A stretch of DNA of 61,739 nt from positions 1 through 61,739 of the forward strand of contig JAFYRT010000061.1 in the NCBI GenBank assembly GCA_017546805.1, read 5' to 3'. This DNA is from Muribaculaceae bacterium (GTDB lineage Bacteria; Bacteroidota; Bacteroidia; Bacteroidales; G3-4614). Positions 1 through 7,939 of the stretch are shown here, in pieces. Numbering within the stretch: position 1 is the first letter of the stretch; every line of letters starts with the position of its first letter. The notes under the pieces are model-generated. The model worked only from the letters and a program-made list of their open reading frames with translations. It did no database searches and was not told the origin of the DNA. The position numbers and the translations under genes were made by a program.

Positions 1-140
1 AAAATTATAAGTTTCTGACTAATGTGTCTATCATATTGATTTCTAATAATAGTACAAGCCCTACTTAATAAGAACATTCGTAATGTATTAATTGACAATC
101 AAATATATTTATTGTATATTTTTTTACCGGACACCAATAA
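1..140 (+). mobile_element. Outer (right) end of a truncated insertion sequence
   Basis: Bases 122-140 match the reverse complement of 61603-61621 at 18 of 19 positions, so they look like the terminal inverted repeat of the same IS type whose other end starts near 61603. Bases 1-121 would then be the inner 3' end of the element. I see no recognisable transposase C-terminus in it; a frame is open from 3 to 65 but its translation is not informative. Insertion lies just downstream of the hisB terminator, in AT-rich DNA. The IS family is inferred, mainly from the other end. Confidence 0.55.
122..140 (-). repeat. IS terminal inverted repeat, right end
   Basis: Read on the minus strand it begins TTATTGGTGTCCGGTAAAA. 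The copy at 61603-61621 differs by a single base (A for G after TCC-G). The opposite orientation of the two copies is what the two ends of one IS type would show. Confidence 0.6.
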
Positions 141-161
141 TATAATATATAAACTTATAAA

Positions 162-195
162 AAAACGGAGAGCAATTTTCATTGTTCTCCGTTTT
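162..195 (-). terminator. Terminator of the his operon
   Basis: A 15-bp stem (162-176 with 181-195, one G-U pair, loop TTTC) follows the hisB stop codon at 217. On the minus strand it is followed by a run of seven T. Typical Rho-independent terminator closing hisGDCB. Confidence 0.85.
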
Positions 196-216
196 GATTA
201 TATAATAAAGTTGATA

Positions 217-1347
217 TTAAATCACTCCTTTTGATGAGGGGATTGAACCGTTTAGGACATCGCGGGCAATTGCCATTTTTATTGCGCGTGCAAAGGCTTT
301 GAAGATTCCTTCTATTTTGTGATGTTCGTTTACTCCTTCTGCTTTTATGTTTAGGTTCATTGCTGCAGAATCGGATAGTGATTTGAAGAAATGCATAAAC
401 ATTTCGGTTGGCATATCTCCTACATACTCGCGTTTAAAGTCTACATCCCATACAAGCCATGCACGGCCACCAAAATCGAGAGCTACGCTACATAATGAGT
501 CATCCATTGGCAAATAGAAGCCATAGCGGTTAATTCCACGTTTGTCGCCAAGTGCTTTACGTAGGGCCTCTCCTATTGCTATTCCTGTATCTTCGATTGT
601 GTGATGTTCATCTACATTTAAATCGCCTTTGGTTACGATTGTTACGTCCATTCCTGAGTGTCGTCCAAGTTGATCGAGCATGTGGTCGAAAAACGATAGT
701 CCTGTTGATACACTGCTCTTCCCTGTTCCATCGAGGTTTATTTTTACGTAGATATCTGTTTCTGAAGTTTTACGCACTACCTCTACTACTCTCTCCCCGG
801 CTATTAGGTATGACGATATTTCGTCCCATGATGTTGCCACGAGTGCGCATGTATCTTCAAGTTTTTTCTCTTTCAACATTGCTTCTCCCACCTCTTTTGT
901 CGCTGCCAATAGTATTGCTTTTGAGCCAAGATTTTTAGCTAGCATTACATCTGTTATGCGGTCACCTATTACATACGACTCGGCAAGGTTATATTCGCCT
1001 GTCATATATTTTCCTAACATTCCTGTTCCGGGTTTACGGGTTGGTTTGTTTTCGTGTGGGAACGATGGGTCGATTAATATATCGTCAAATTCTACTCCTT
1101 CATTTTTGAATGCTGCAAGCATTTTATTGTGTGGGGGTAGGAATGTTTCTGTTGGGAATGAGTCTGTTCCTAATCCGTCTTGATTTGAGACTATTACAAA
1201 TTCATAATCCAATCGTTCGCGTATGAGCGCCACGTTACGAAATACTCGAGGCATAAACTCTAGTTTTTCGAGCGAATCTAATTGATAATCAACAGGTGGC
1301 TCTACAACAAGCGTTCCGTCACGATCAATAAATAGTGCTTTCTTCAT
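217..1347 (-). CDS. hisB: Bifunctional histidinol-phosphatase / imidazoleglycerol-phosphate dehydratase
   Basis: Catalyses two steps of histidine synthesis: dehydration of imidazoleglycerol-phosphate (step 6) and dephosphorylation of histidinol-phosphate (step 8). The N-terminal half is a HAD phosphatase with the nucleophile motif DRDGT at residues 8-12. The C-terminal half (from about residue 180) is the IGPD domain, with the metal-binding motifs EHHTIEDTG and NEHHKIEG. At 376 aa it has the length of the E. coli-type fusion. It is the last gene of hisG-D-C-B, 10 bases after hisC, and is followed by a strong terminator. Bacteroidota commonly carry this fused form. Cytoplasmic. Confidence 0.96.
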   Translation of the reverse strand: MKKALFIDRDGTLVVEPPVDYQLDSLEKLEFMPRVFRNVALIRERLDYEFVIVSNQDGLGTDSFPTETFLPPHNKMLAAFKNEGVEFDDILIDPSFPHENKPTRKPGTGMLGKYMTGEYNLAESYVIGDRITDVMLAKNLGSKAILLAATKEVGEAMLKEKKLEDTCALVATSWDEISSYLIAGERVVEVVRKTSETDIYVKINLDGTGKSSVSTGLSFFDHMLDQLGRHSGMDVTIVTKGDLNVDEHHTIEDTGIAIGEALRKALGDKRGINRYGFYLPMDDSLCSVALDFGGRAWLVWDVDFKREYVGDMPTEMFMHFFKSLSDSAAMNLNIKAEGVNEHHKIEGIFKAFARAIKMAIARDVLNGSIPSSKGVI

Positions 1348-1357
1348 AGTTGTTATT

Positions 1358-2395
1358 CTATTTTGAATAGTTTTTTAGTGCTGCTATTACTTGTTTGTTT
1401 TCTTCTGCGGTTCCTACGGTTATTCTTATACAGTTATCACAAAGTGTAATGCCATTGCGGTTGCGCGCTACTATTCCTTTTTCAATTAGATATTTGTAGA
1501 TTGCATCGGAATCGGTTGTTTTTACAAGTATAAAGTTTGCATCGGTTGGATACACCTCTTTTATGCACTCTACTTTTGCAAGTTGTTTCTCTAACTTCTC
1601 ACGATTTTTCAATATCGCTTTTACCTTTTTCTCTACTTGAGAGAAGTTATCGAGCAATTTTATTGCATAGCGTTGTGTTAATACATTTACGTTATAGGGG
1701 TATTTTACCTTGTTGAATATTTTAATTATCTCTTCTGATGCAAATGCCATTCCTAATCGTACTCCTGCACTACCCCATGCTTTTGAGAATGTTTGAAGCA
1801 CCACCATATTTGGATACTCTTTTAGTACTTTTAGGTATGATGGTTGTGATGAGAAATCGATATACGCTTCATCTACTGCCACTATTCCTGAAAAGTTCTT
1901 CAACACTTTCTCAATCTCTGCAGCATCGAGTGCATTTCCTGTTGGGTTATTTGGTGAACACAACCATATGATTTTACTGTTATCGTCTGTTGCCGCAAGT
2001 AACTCTTCTGCCGAAAATTGATAATTCTCTTTTAACGATACTGTGCGGTACTCCACGTTGTTTATGTCGGCACAAACTGCATACATTCCGTATGTTGGCT
2101 CTAATGCTACTACATTGTCTTTTTGTGGTTCACAAAATATGCGATATAGCAAATCGATAGGTTCGTCGCTACCTACTCCTAAAAAGATATTTTCAACGGG
2201 TACACCCTTTAACGCTGATATTTTCTCTTTTACTTGCAATTGCAATGGGTCAGGATAGCGGTTGTAGGGTGTATCGTATGGATTTTCGTTGGCATCGATA
2301 AATATTGATGCCTCACCTTTAAACTCGTTACGTGCCGATGAATAGGGTTTTAAGCTATATATGTTTTTGCGTACAATCTCTTTTAGGTCTTTCAT
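1358..2395 (-). CDS. hisC: Histidinol-phosphate aminotransferase
   Basis: PLP-dependent class I/II aminotransferase that converts imidazole-acetol phosphate to L-histidinol phosphate with glutamate as donor. The PLP lysine lies in the motif [10 protein letters not shown], the substrate-pocket motif SPNNPTGN is present, and the C-terminal arginine motif reads IRITVGT. At 345 aa it is a normal length for HisC. It sits between hisD (4 bases upstream) and hisB (10 bases downstream), which fixes the assignment as HisC rather than a related aromatic aminotransferase. Cytoplasmic. Confidence 0.95.
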   Translation of the reverse strand: MKDLKEIVRKNIYSLKPYSSARNEFKGEASIFIDANENPYDTPYNRYPDPLQLQVKEKISALKGVPVENIFLGVGSDEPIDLLYRIFCEPQKDNVVALEPTYGMYAVCADINNVEYRTVSLKENYQFSAEELLAATDDNSKIIWLCSPNNPTGNALDAAEIEKVLKNFSGIVAVDEAYIDFSSQPSYLKVLKEYPNMVVLQTFSKAWGSAGVRLGMAFASEEIIKIFNKVKYPYNVNVLTQRYAIKLLDNFSQVEKKVKAILKNREKLEKQLAKVECIKEVYPTDANFILVKTTDSDAIYKYLIEKGIVARNRNGITLCDNCIRITVGTAEENKQVIAALKNYSK

Positions 2396-2399
2396 ATAA

Positions 2400-3677
2400 C
2401 TAATCTTTTAGTCGTATAGAAACTGCGTTTTTATGTGCATCAAGACTTTCGTTTTGTGCCATTATCTCTATTGTTGCTCCAAGTTTATGCAATCCTTCGC
2501 GTGTTATCTCTTGATAGGTTATTTTACGAATGAAACTATCCAAGTTTACTCCGTTATAGCCTTTTGCATATCCGCTGGTTGGCAATGTATGGTTTGTTCC
2601 CGATGCGTAATCTCCTGCACTCTCAGGGGTAAATGGACCCAAGAATATTGAACCTGCATTTTTTATCTTATCCCCTACCTCCATGTAATCTTTACTTGAG
2701 ATTATTAGGTGTTCGGGCGCATATTCGTTTGTAAAATCAATTGCATCTTCCATGTTATCAAATACAAACACAGAACTGTTTTGCAACGATTTCTCAACTA
2801 ACTCTTTACGTGGCAACAACTCTTTTTGCTCCTCTATTGCCAATATTACTTTTTCTGCAAGGGTTTTATCGGTTGTTACCAATATTGACTGACTATCGGC
2901 TCCATGCTCAGCTTGCGACAAGAAGTCGGATGCTACATATTGTGGGTTTGCTGTTTCATCGGCAAGTATTTCAACCTCTGATGGGCCTGCTGGCATATCA
3001 ATTCCTACTCCCGAAAGACTTACCAACTGTTTTGCTGCTGTTACATATTGGTTTCCGGGTCCAAAAATTTTATATACATTAGGTACGGTCTCTGTTCCGT
3101 ATGCCATTGCGCCAATTGCTTGAACTCCTCCTAATTTGTAGAAGTTTGTTACTCCTGCCACCTTTGCTGCATACAAGGTTGCGGGATGTACTTTCCCCTC
3201 TTTGTTGCAAGGAGAACACATTACAATGTTTTCGCATCCTGCTATTTTTGCTGGCAATGCCAACATTAACACGGTTGAGAATAGTGGTGCCGTACCTCCT
3301 GGTACATACAATCCTACCCTGTCAATGGCTACACTTTTTTGCCAACAAGTTACTCCTGGTGTTGTTTCAACCTTTACTCCCTCAAATTTTTGAGCCGAGT
3401 GAAAGAGAGTTATATTCTCTTTTGCCTTTAAAATAGCATCTTTCAATTCAGCAGAGACACTTTTTTCAGCCTCGTCGAACTCCTGCTCGGTTACAGCAAG
3501 ACTTTCAAGTTCTACTCCTTGAAATTTGGCTACATACTTGCGTACTGCAGCATCTCCTTGAGTCTTTATTTCTGATAGTATCTCCCCTACCATTCCATGT
3601 AGGCTGACAGTATCCAACTCGGGACGCTTTGTCAGCTCTTTCCATTGTGAACGTTCGGGGTTATTTATTATATTCAT
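2400..3677 (-). CDS. hisD: Histidinol dehydrogenase
   Basis: Oxidises L-histidinol to L-histidine in two NAD-dependent steps; zinc enzyme. Visible family signatures are [28 protein letters not shown], the FGPGNQYVT loop, AEHGADSQS with a Zn-ligand His, and YAPEHL with the catalytic Glu-His. The start is placed at the ATG at 3677 ([10 protein letters not shown], 425 aa). An in-frame ATG at 3710 would add 11 residues and run into the end of hisG, which stops at 3679. With the chosen start hisG and hisD are one base apart, suggesting translational coupling. Confidence 0.95.
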   Translation of the reverse strand: MNIINNPERSQWKELTKRPELDTVSLHGMVGEILSEIKTQGDAAVRKYVAKFQGVELESLAVTEQEFDEAEKSVSAELKDAILKAKENITLFHSAQKFEGVKVETTPGVTCWQKSVAIDRVGLYVPGGTAPLFSTVLMLALPAKIAGCENIVMCSPCNKEGKVHPATLYAAKVAGVTNFYKLGGVQAIGAMAYGTETVPNVYKIFGPGNQYVTAAKQLVSLSGVGIDMPAGPSEVEILADETANPQYVASDFLSQAEHGADSQSILVTTDKTLAEKVILAIEEQKELLPRKELVEKSLQNSSVFVFDNMEDAIDFTNEYAPEHLIISSKDYMEVGDKIKNAGSIFLGPFTPESAGDYASGTNHTLPTSGYAKGYNGVNLDSFIRKITYQEITREGLHKLGATIEIMAQNESLDAHKNAVSIRLKD

Positions 3678-3678
3678 C

Positions 3679-4530
3679 TTATAATACCATTTTTTCAATA
3701 TCAAGAACAAGTATTCCTTCTGCTCCTGCTACTTTTAATTTGTTGATTATCTCCCAGAATATCTTCTCGGGCAACACTGTGCTTACCGAACTCCAATCAG
3801 AGTTTGCGAGTGGTGTTACTGTTGGACTCTTTATTCCTGGCAATACTGATAACACCTCCTCCAATGAAGCATTGGGTACATTCATCAAAACATATTTTTT
3901 ATCTTCTGCTGTTTGTACTGCCTCAATACGGAACAATAGTTCTTCAAGTATCTCTTTCTTTTCAGGTGCAAGGTTTTTGTTTGCAATAAGTACTGCGTCA
4001 GACTCTATTACAATCTCAACCTCTTTCAAACGATTGCTTACCAATGTGCTTCCAGAACTTACAATATCAAAAATTGCATCTGACAATCCAATTCCGGGTG
4101 CAATTTCAACTGAACCTGTAATTACATGGATATCTGCGGTAATGCCTTTCTCATCCAAGAATTTTTTCAATATTACAGGATATGATGTGGCAATTTTTTT
4201 ACCATTGAACCACTCTAGTCCTTGATAATCGATATCTTTAGGTATTGCTAAAGACAAACGACATTTGCTAAATCCAAGATTTTTTACAATCTCTGCATCT
4301 TTTGATTTTTCCAAGAACTCATTTAATCCTACAATTCCTATATCTGCAATTCCTGATGCCACTGATTCAGGTATATCATCATCACGTAAAAATAGGGCTT
4401 CCATTGGGAAATTGCGAGATGGCACTAATAGTGTTCTCTTTGATGATGAGAATTTTACTCCCGACTCACGTAATAAATCCATTGTTTCGTCGAAAAGACG
4501 TCCTTTTGATTGTACTGCAATTCTTAACAT
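3679..4530 (-). CDS. hisG: ATP phosphoribosyltransferase (long form)
   Basis: First and committed step of histidine synthesis: condenses ATP with PRPP. At 283 aa it is the long, homohexameric form with a C-terminal HisG_C (ACT-like) domain, which normally binds histidine for feedback inhibition and needs no HisZ partner. The N-terminus (LRIAVQSKGRL) and the PRPP-binding segment (DIVSSGSTLVSNRLKE) are clear. First structural gene of the operon; it follows a His-codon leader peptide and terminator hairpin (4574-4691), so it is probably controlled by attenuation as well as by feedback. Confidence 0.95.
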   Translation of the reverse strand: MLRIAVQSKGRLFDETMDLLRESGVKFSSSKRTLLVPSRNFPMEALFLRDDDIPESVASGIADIGIVGLNEFLEKSKDAEIVKNLGFSKCRLSLAIPKDIDYQGLEWFNGKKIATSYPVILKKFLDEKGITADIHVITGSVEIAPGIGLSDAIFDIVSSGSTLVSNRLKEVEIVIESDAVLIANKNLAPEKKEILEELLFRIEAVQTAEDKKYVLMNVPNASLEEVLSVLPGIKSPTVTPLANSDWSSVSTVLPEKIFWEIINKLKVAGAEGILVLDIEKMVL

Positions 4531-4573
4531 AGTTGTATCTTATTTTTTAATTATTTTTCTGCTTATAATCAAA

Positions 4574-4599
4574 ATAGGCCTACCTAATGGCAAGCCTAT
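4574..4599 (-). terminator. his attenuator hairpin (leader terminator)
   Basis: An 11-bp stem (4574-4584 with 4589-4599) with a 4-base loop lies between the leader peptide and hisG. On the minus strand it is followed by TTTTGATT, a short and interrupted U tract. Its 5' RNA arm (GCUUGCC, 4589-4595) can alternatively pair with GGUAAGC at 4634-4640, giving a competing antiterminator. Confidence 0.65.
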
Positions 4600-4643
4600 C
4601 AGTTTATTAGTAATAAATACACACAAATCTGCCGCTTACCTCT

Positions 4644-4691
4644 TTATGAGTTAAGATGATGGAGATGAATATGTTTGTGTGTAAATTTCAT
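4644..4691 (-). CDS. hisL: his operon leader peptide (MKFTHKHIHLHHLNS)
   Basis: A 15-codon ORF ending in TAA with five histidines in residues 5-12 (THKHIHLHH). Its start is about 13 bases downstream of the expected transcription start set by the promoter -7 box at 4711-4718, and it ends 45 bases before the terminator hairpin. Five His codons in fifteen, upstream of hisG, is very unlikely by chance. By analogy with enterobacterial hisL, its translation would sense charged tRNA-His. The product itself should have no other function. The gene is too short for routine gene callers. Confidence 0.75.
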   Translation of the reverse strand: MKFTHKHIHLHHLNS

Positions 4692-4710
4692 TTTTCTTAA
4701 TAATTTGACG

Positions 4711-4718
4711 CAAAGATA
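4711..4718 (-). promoter_or_regulatory. his operon promoter, -7 box
   Basis: TATCTTTG on the minus strand fits the Bacteroidota -7 consensus TAnnTTTG and lies 20 bases before the leader-peptide ATG. No good TTTG -33 box is seen at the expected 19-21 base spacing. Confidence 0.5.
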
Positions 4719-4834
4719 AGTAAATTATTTTAATTTTTAAGATAATAATCAATATTAAATCGACTTTTCGATTATCGTTTTTAAGATATGACATAATGTC
4801 AGTTTTTTACTGACATCGCATAGCAAAAATAAGA

Positions 4835-5077
4835 CTACTCCTTATCTTTTATCTCTTCAAAATCGACATACTCACCTTCATTTGGCCCAAAAACTTTTGT
4901 CCTTTTTTCGTATGAGGTATATGTTCTATTATTGTTATTACTTCCGCTTTCTCTTGTATTGTTTTTTCTTCTAAAGCTAAATACTGAAAATATTGATCTT
5001 ATTATATTTCCAACAGCCATAAGAACAACAAATATTATAAGTAAAGCAAATATTCCTACAAAAAACAATATGTGCAT
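4835..5077 (-). CDS. DUF4834-type small membrane protein
   Basis: An 80-aa protein with one N-terminal membrane segment (about residues 3-27), then a basic stretch (FRRKNN) and a hydrophilic Asn/Ser-rich tail ending in acidic residues (EYVDFEEIKDKE). Size, layout and position downstream of pssA match what I recall of the Bacteroidota DUF4834 family. Function unknown. It lies 95 bases after pssA and is probably the last gene of the psd-pssA operon. A weak 8-bp hairpin at 4796-4816 without a T run could end the transcript. Confidence 0.7.
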   Translation of the reverse strand: MHILFFVGIFALLIIFVVLMAVGNIIRSIFSVFSFRRKNNTRESGSNNNNRTYTSYEKRTKVFGPNEGEYVDFEEIKDKE

Positions 5078-5172
5078 TTCTATTCAATTTTAATTTTACG
5101 AATTTATTCGATAACTGTTTCTATACAAATTATTATCAAAAAATATGCCTAACATAATAGTTACTTGGCAGA

Positions 5173-5892
5173 CTATTTTTTCGATAACGCATTTTGTACG
5201 AAAGACAATATAATATAGAATAGAATTGTTGGAGCTAATCCCGCAAATCCCAAGAATACAACAAATAATATTGTTCCTAAGATTAGTATATATCTCAAAT
5301 AGTTCTCTTTTAGCTTCAAATTAGCAAATTTCAACGAGAACATTGGTATTTCTGAGACCATCAAATAAGAAAACAACAGCACCATTGCCACCCAAAAGTA
5401 TATACATTCCGCCCATGAATATTTCTCTACCAACGAATAGAATCCTATCCAGAAAAGAGCATTGGCAGGAACAGGCAAGCCTATAAATGATGTTGTTTGA
5501 CGTGTATCTATATTAAATTTCGCCAATCGCAACCCTGCAAAAACAGGTATTAAAAATGCGATATATGGTAAATGCGAATACCACAATTGTGCTTGATCAG
5601 GAGTTATTATATAGTTTGCCAACTGCATTGATATTACACCCGGTGCAAATCCAAAGCTTATTAAATCGGCCAAAGAGTCCAACTCTTTACCCATTGGCGA
5701 ATAAGCTTTTAAAAGACGTGCTGCAAATCCATCCATAAAGTCGAATACCGCAGCAGCACACATCAACATAGCTGCCAAATATACGTATTGAGCTTCGTTA
5801 TAACCTTTGAATGCGAACATACAAGCAAAACATCCGCATAATAAGTTTAAACAGGTTATACTATTAGGTATATGTTTTTTTACTGAAATCAT
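5173..5892 (-). CDS. pssA: CDP-diacylglycerol--serine O-phosphatidyltransferase
   Basis: Integral inner-membrane enzyme making phosphatidylserine from CDP-diacylglycerol and serine. The CDP-alcohol phosphotransferase signature DG-x2-AR-x8-G-x3-D-x3-D is intact (D54, G55, A58, R59, G68, D72, D76). Several hydrophobic segments follow, and 239 aa is usual for the membrane-type (Bacillus-like) PssA. It lies 19 bases after psd, whose product decarboxylates phosphatidylserine, so the two genes form the phosphatidylethanolamine branch. Confidence 0.94.
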   Translation of the reverse strand: MISVKKHIPNSITCLNLLCGCFACMFAFKGYNEAQYVYLAAMLMCAAAVFDFMDGFAARLLKAYSPMGKELDSLADLISFGFAPGVISMQLANYIITPDQAQLWYSHLPYIAFLIPVFAGLRLAKFNIDTRQTTSFIGLPVPANALFWIGFYSLVEKYSWAECIYFWVAMVLLFSYLMVSEIPMFSLKFANLKLKENYLRYILILGTILFVVFLGFAGLAPTILFYIILSFVQNALSKK

Positions 5893-5911
5893 ATAAATCT
5901 TAAAACAGTAA

Positions 5912-6601
5912 TTATTCCTCGAAAGGCAACTGTGCTATTTTAGTGATACCTCCAACGGTTTTATCTCCAATCTTAACCAAGATTTCTGTATTCAAAGGAA
6001 GATAAAGATCTACCCTTGATCCAAATTTAATAAATCCCATGTGTTCATCTATTGAACACTCATCTCCTACCTCTGCGTATGTTACTATACGACGAGCGCA
6101 AGCTCCTGCAATTTGACGAGCTAAAACTTGCTCTCCGTTTGGCATCTCAATCACAATTGTTGAGCGTTCGTTCTCTGTACTTGATTTGGGAAGATATGCA
6201 GACATAAAACGTCCGTCTTGGTGACTTACATGCAACACTTTACCAGCTACGGGGAACCAGTTTGCATGAACGTTAAACAAGTTCATAAATATTGATACTT
6301 GTATTCTTTTATCTTTGAAATATGCATTTTCCATTACCTCTTCAACAGCCACTACTACGCCATCCGCTGAAGCGATAATATCTTTTTCCTCATTAAAGTA
6401 CCCTGGATATACTCTTCGTGGTGAGCGAAAGAAATTGACCGCCACAAGATATAATAGAATTGACAAAGACAAGAAAACCGTAAATATCCATTGCGTTTGT
6501 ATAACAAAATATGATGCTACGTTGAGCAATGCCAATATTAAAAACAAGACTATTAATATTCCTCTTCCTTCGCGATGAATTTTATGGATTTTTACTTTCA
6601 T
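5912..6601 (-). CDS. psd: Phosphatidylserine decarboxylase proenzyme
   Basis: Converts phosphatidylserine to phosphatidylethanolamine using a pyruvoyl group made by self-cleavage. The short 229-aa form has two N-terminal membrane segments (about 14-34 and 37-56) and the cleavage motif FGSR at 203-206. Cleavage is expected between G204 and S205, giving a small C-terminal alpha chain. Motifs NLFNVHANW and GACARRIV are typical of the archaeal/Bacteroidota-type PSD. First gene of the psd-pssA-DUF4834 operon, with a consensus promoter at 6693-6723. Confidence 0.93.
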   Translation of the reverse strand: MKVKIHKIHREGRGILIVLFLILALLNVASYFVIQTQWIFTVFLSLSILLYLVAVNFFRSPRRVYPGYFNEEKDIIASADGVVVAVEEVMENAYFKDKRIQVSIFMNLFNVHANWFPVAGKVLHVSHQDGRFMSAYLPKSSTENERSTIVIEMPNGEQVLARQIAGACARRIVTYAEVGDECSIDEHMGFIKFGSRVDLYLPLNTEILVKIGDKTVGGITKIAQLPFEE

Positions 6602-6692
6602 TTTGTTTTGATGATTTTGTTAATACAAATAATGAATTAGGCTTTACAAAAGTACAAATACCTATAGCACTAAAATAATCTCTAATTAAAAA

Positions 6693-6723
6693 CAAAGGTA
6701 ATATATCTTTTTTAAAATTCAAA
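6693..6723 (-). promoter_or_regulatory. psd-pssA promoter
   Basis: On the minus strand TTTG (6720-6723) and TACCTTTG (6693-6700) are 19 bases apart, matching the Bacteroidota consensus TTTG-N19/21-TAnnTTTG. Predicted transcription start is near 6686, giving a leader of about 85 bases. Confidence 0.7.
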
Positions 6724-6824
6724 ATCTAATTATTACAATATTCAACATATTTATGATAAAAATTTCTAATACTGAAATAGTAGAGAGTTATCGAAATAAT
6801 ATAGTTTTATTTGTTATTTTTTTA

Positions 6825-6832
6825 TAAATTTG
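6825..6832 (+). promoter_or_regulatory. -7 box of the RluA-family gene
   Basis: TAAATTTG fits TAnnTTTG. It lies downstream of an in-frame ATG at 6811 and so supports the later start at 6871. Confidence 0.5.
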
Positions 6833-6870
6833 TAACTTCTTTTAAATATCAATTTTACCGAGACACAAAA

Positions 6871-7782
6871 ATGCGTATAAAGAACAGTAAAAGAAATAGC
6901 AGAAACAAAAAGAATAGTTCTGAAACAACTATTGTAAATGAGAAAGATACACTTCTTAGCTATCTTTTTAAAACCTATTCTGACAGAAGCAAAACAACTG
7001 TAAAAAGCTGGTTGTCGCATAGACAAATTGCTATAAACGACAAACCGGAAACTGCATTTGATGCTCCCCTTATGCCGGGAGATAGAGTTTTAATAAACTT
7101 CGAGAAAGGGTTTAAAGTTTTCAAGAACGCTAGAATAAATATTGTTTTTGAAGACGATTACATAATTGTTGCCAACAAAGGATACGGCTTACTTTCGGTA
7201 TCTTCGGACAGAGTAAAAGAGAGAACAGCTTTTCATATCTTAAGCGATTATTTAAAAGAAGATGACCCCTCTGCTAAACTTTTCGTAATACACCGATTAG
7301 ACCGCGACACATCAGGCTTGATTATGTTCGCCAAATCAGAAGAGGTTCAATTCAAGCTACAACGTTCATGGAATGAGATGGTCTTGGATCGTCGTTATGT
7401 AGCTGTAGTAAGTGGACACATTGATCCTTCTGAAGGAGAGATATCTTCATATTTAGCAGAAAATAGCGTACATCACGTATACTCAACATCCGATAAGGAG
7501 AAAGGACAATTTGCATTAACAAAATACAAAACCTTGCAAAAAAACAGCCGTCTATCATTGGTCGAGCTACAACTTGCTACCGGCAGAAAAAACCAAATTC
7601 GTGTCCATATGTCAGAAAGCGGACACCCAATTGCAGGAGACAAACGATATGGTTCAAAAGAGAACCCCTTAGGGCGTCTATCATTACACGCATTCCGTTT
7701 GAGATTTGTTCACCCAATCACTCGTCAGGATATGCTGTTTGAGACTCCCCTGCCCCCTCAATTCGTAAAAGTTACAAGATAA
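6871..7782 (+). CDS. RluA-family RNA pseudouridine synthase
   Basis: Isomerises uridine to pseudouridine in rRNA or tRNA. A basic N-terminal tail leads into an S4 RNA-binding domain (LLSYLFKTYSDRSKTTVKSWL). The catalytic domain has the RluA motif HRLDRDTSG, with the catalytic Asp in RLD, and the later signature GRKNQIRVHM. The start is set at 6871 (303 aa) because the upstream ATG at 6811 precedes the likely promoter box at 6825-6832. The exact target (RluC-, RluD- or TruC-like) cannot be decided. Transcribed divergently from psd. Confidence 0.9.
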   Translation: MRIKNSKRNSRNKKNSSETTIVNEKDTLLSYLFKTYSDRSKTTVKSWLSHRQIAINDKPETAFDAPLMPGDRVLINFEKGFKVFKNARINIVFEDDYIIVANKGYGLLSVSSDRVKERTAFHILSDYLKEDDPSAKLFVIHRLDRDTSGLIMFAKSEEVQFKLQRSWNEMVLDRRYVAVVSGHIDPSEGEISSYLAENSVHHVYSTSDKEKGQFALTKYKTLQKNSRLSLVELQLATGRKNQIRVHMSESGHPIAGDKRYGSKENPLGRLSLHAFRLRFVHPITRQDMLFETPLPPQFVKVTR

Positions 7783-7798
7783 GGGGCTGTTTGACTAA

Positions 7799-7837
7799 AA
7801 ATAGTGTTTCAAAAGGAGAATTCCTTTAAAACTATTT
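7799..7837 (+). terminator. Possible terminator after the pseudouridine synthase gene
   Basis: Two nested arms (7799-7805 with 7831-7837, and 7812-7817 with 7822-7827) form an interrupted hairpin just after the stop codon. No strong T run follows, so this is tentative. Confidence 0.4.
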
Positions 7838-7871
7838 GTCTAATTTACTTTTTAAAGCAAAATAATATTAC

Positions 7872-7879
7872 TATTTTTG
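7872..7879 (+). promoter_or_regulatory. pheT promoter, -7 box
   Basis: TATTTTTG fits TAnnTTTG, 60 bases before the pheT ATG. No matching -33 box. The leader contains a 14-base palindrome at 7909-7922 of unknown meaning; I found no Phe-rich leader peptide. Confidence 0.45.
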
Positions 7880-7939
7880 CATCCGTTAAAAACCGAGGTT
7901 AATAAAACCGTTTAAATAAACGAATATTTAACACAAACT

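Larger units (their letters stand above)
4574..4704 (-). promoter_or_regulatory. Histidine-operon attenuator region
   Basis: Reading the minus strand: leader peptide codons; segment 1 (4674-4683) which pairs perfectly over 10 bp with 4618-4627; GGUAAGC (4634-4640), which can pair with the terminator's 5' arm; then the terminator. The geometry fits classical attenuation. A ribosome stalled on the His codons leaves GGUAAGC free to form the antiterminator. A ribosome reaching the stop at 4644 covers it and lets the terminator form. Pairings are read from sequence; the mechanism is inferred. Confidence 0.7.

Noticed and set aside
3..65. Transposase C-terminus at the left edge
   Set aside because: A short open frame exists, but its translation matches nothing I can identify, so it is not called as a gene.
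552..938. 128-codon Leu-rich frame opposite hisB
   Set aside because: Antisense shadow of a well-supported gene; no promoter, no recognisable domain, biased composition typical of reverse frames.
7783..7939. Phe-rich leader peptide or T-box before pheT
   Set aside because: No Phe-rich small ORF and no T-box motif; only a 14-base palindrome and a promoter box are visible.
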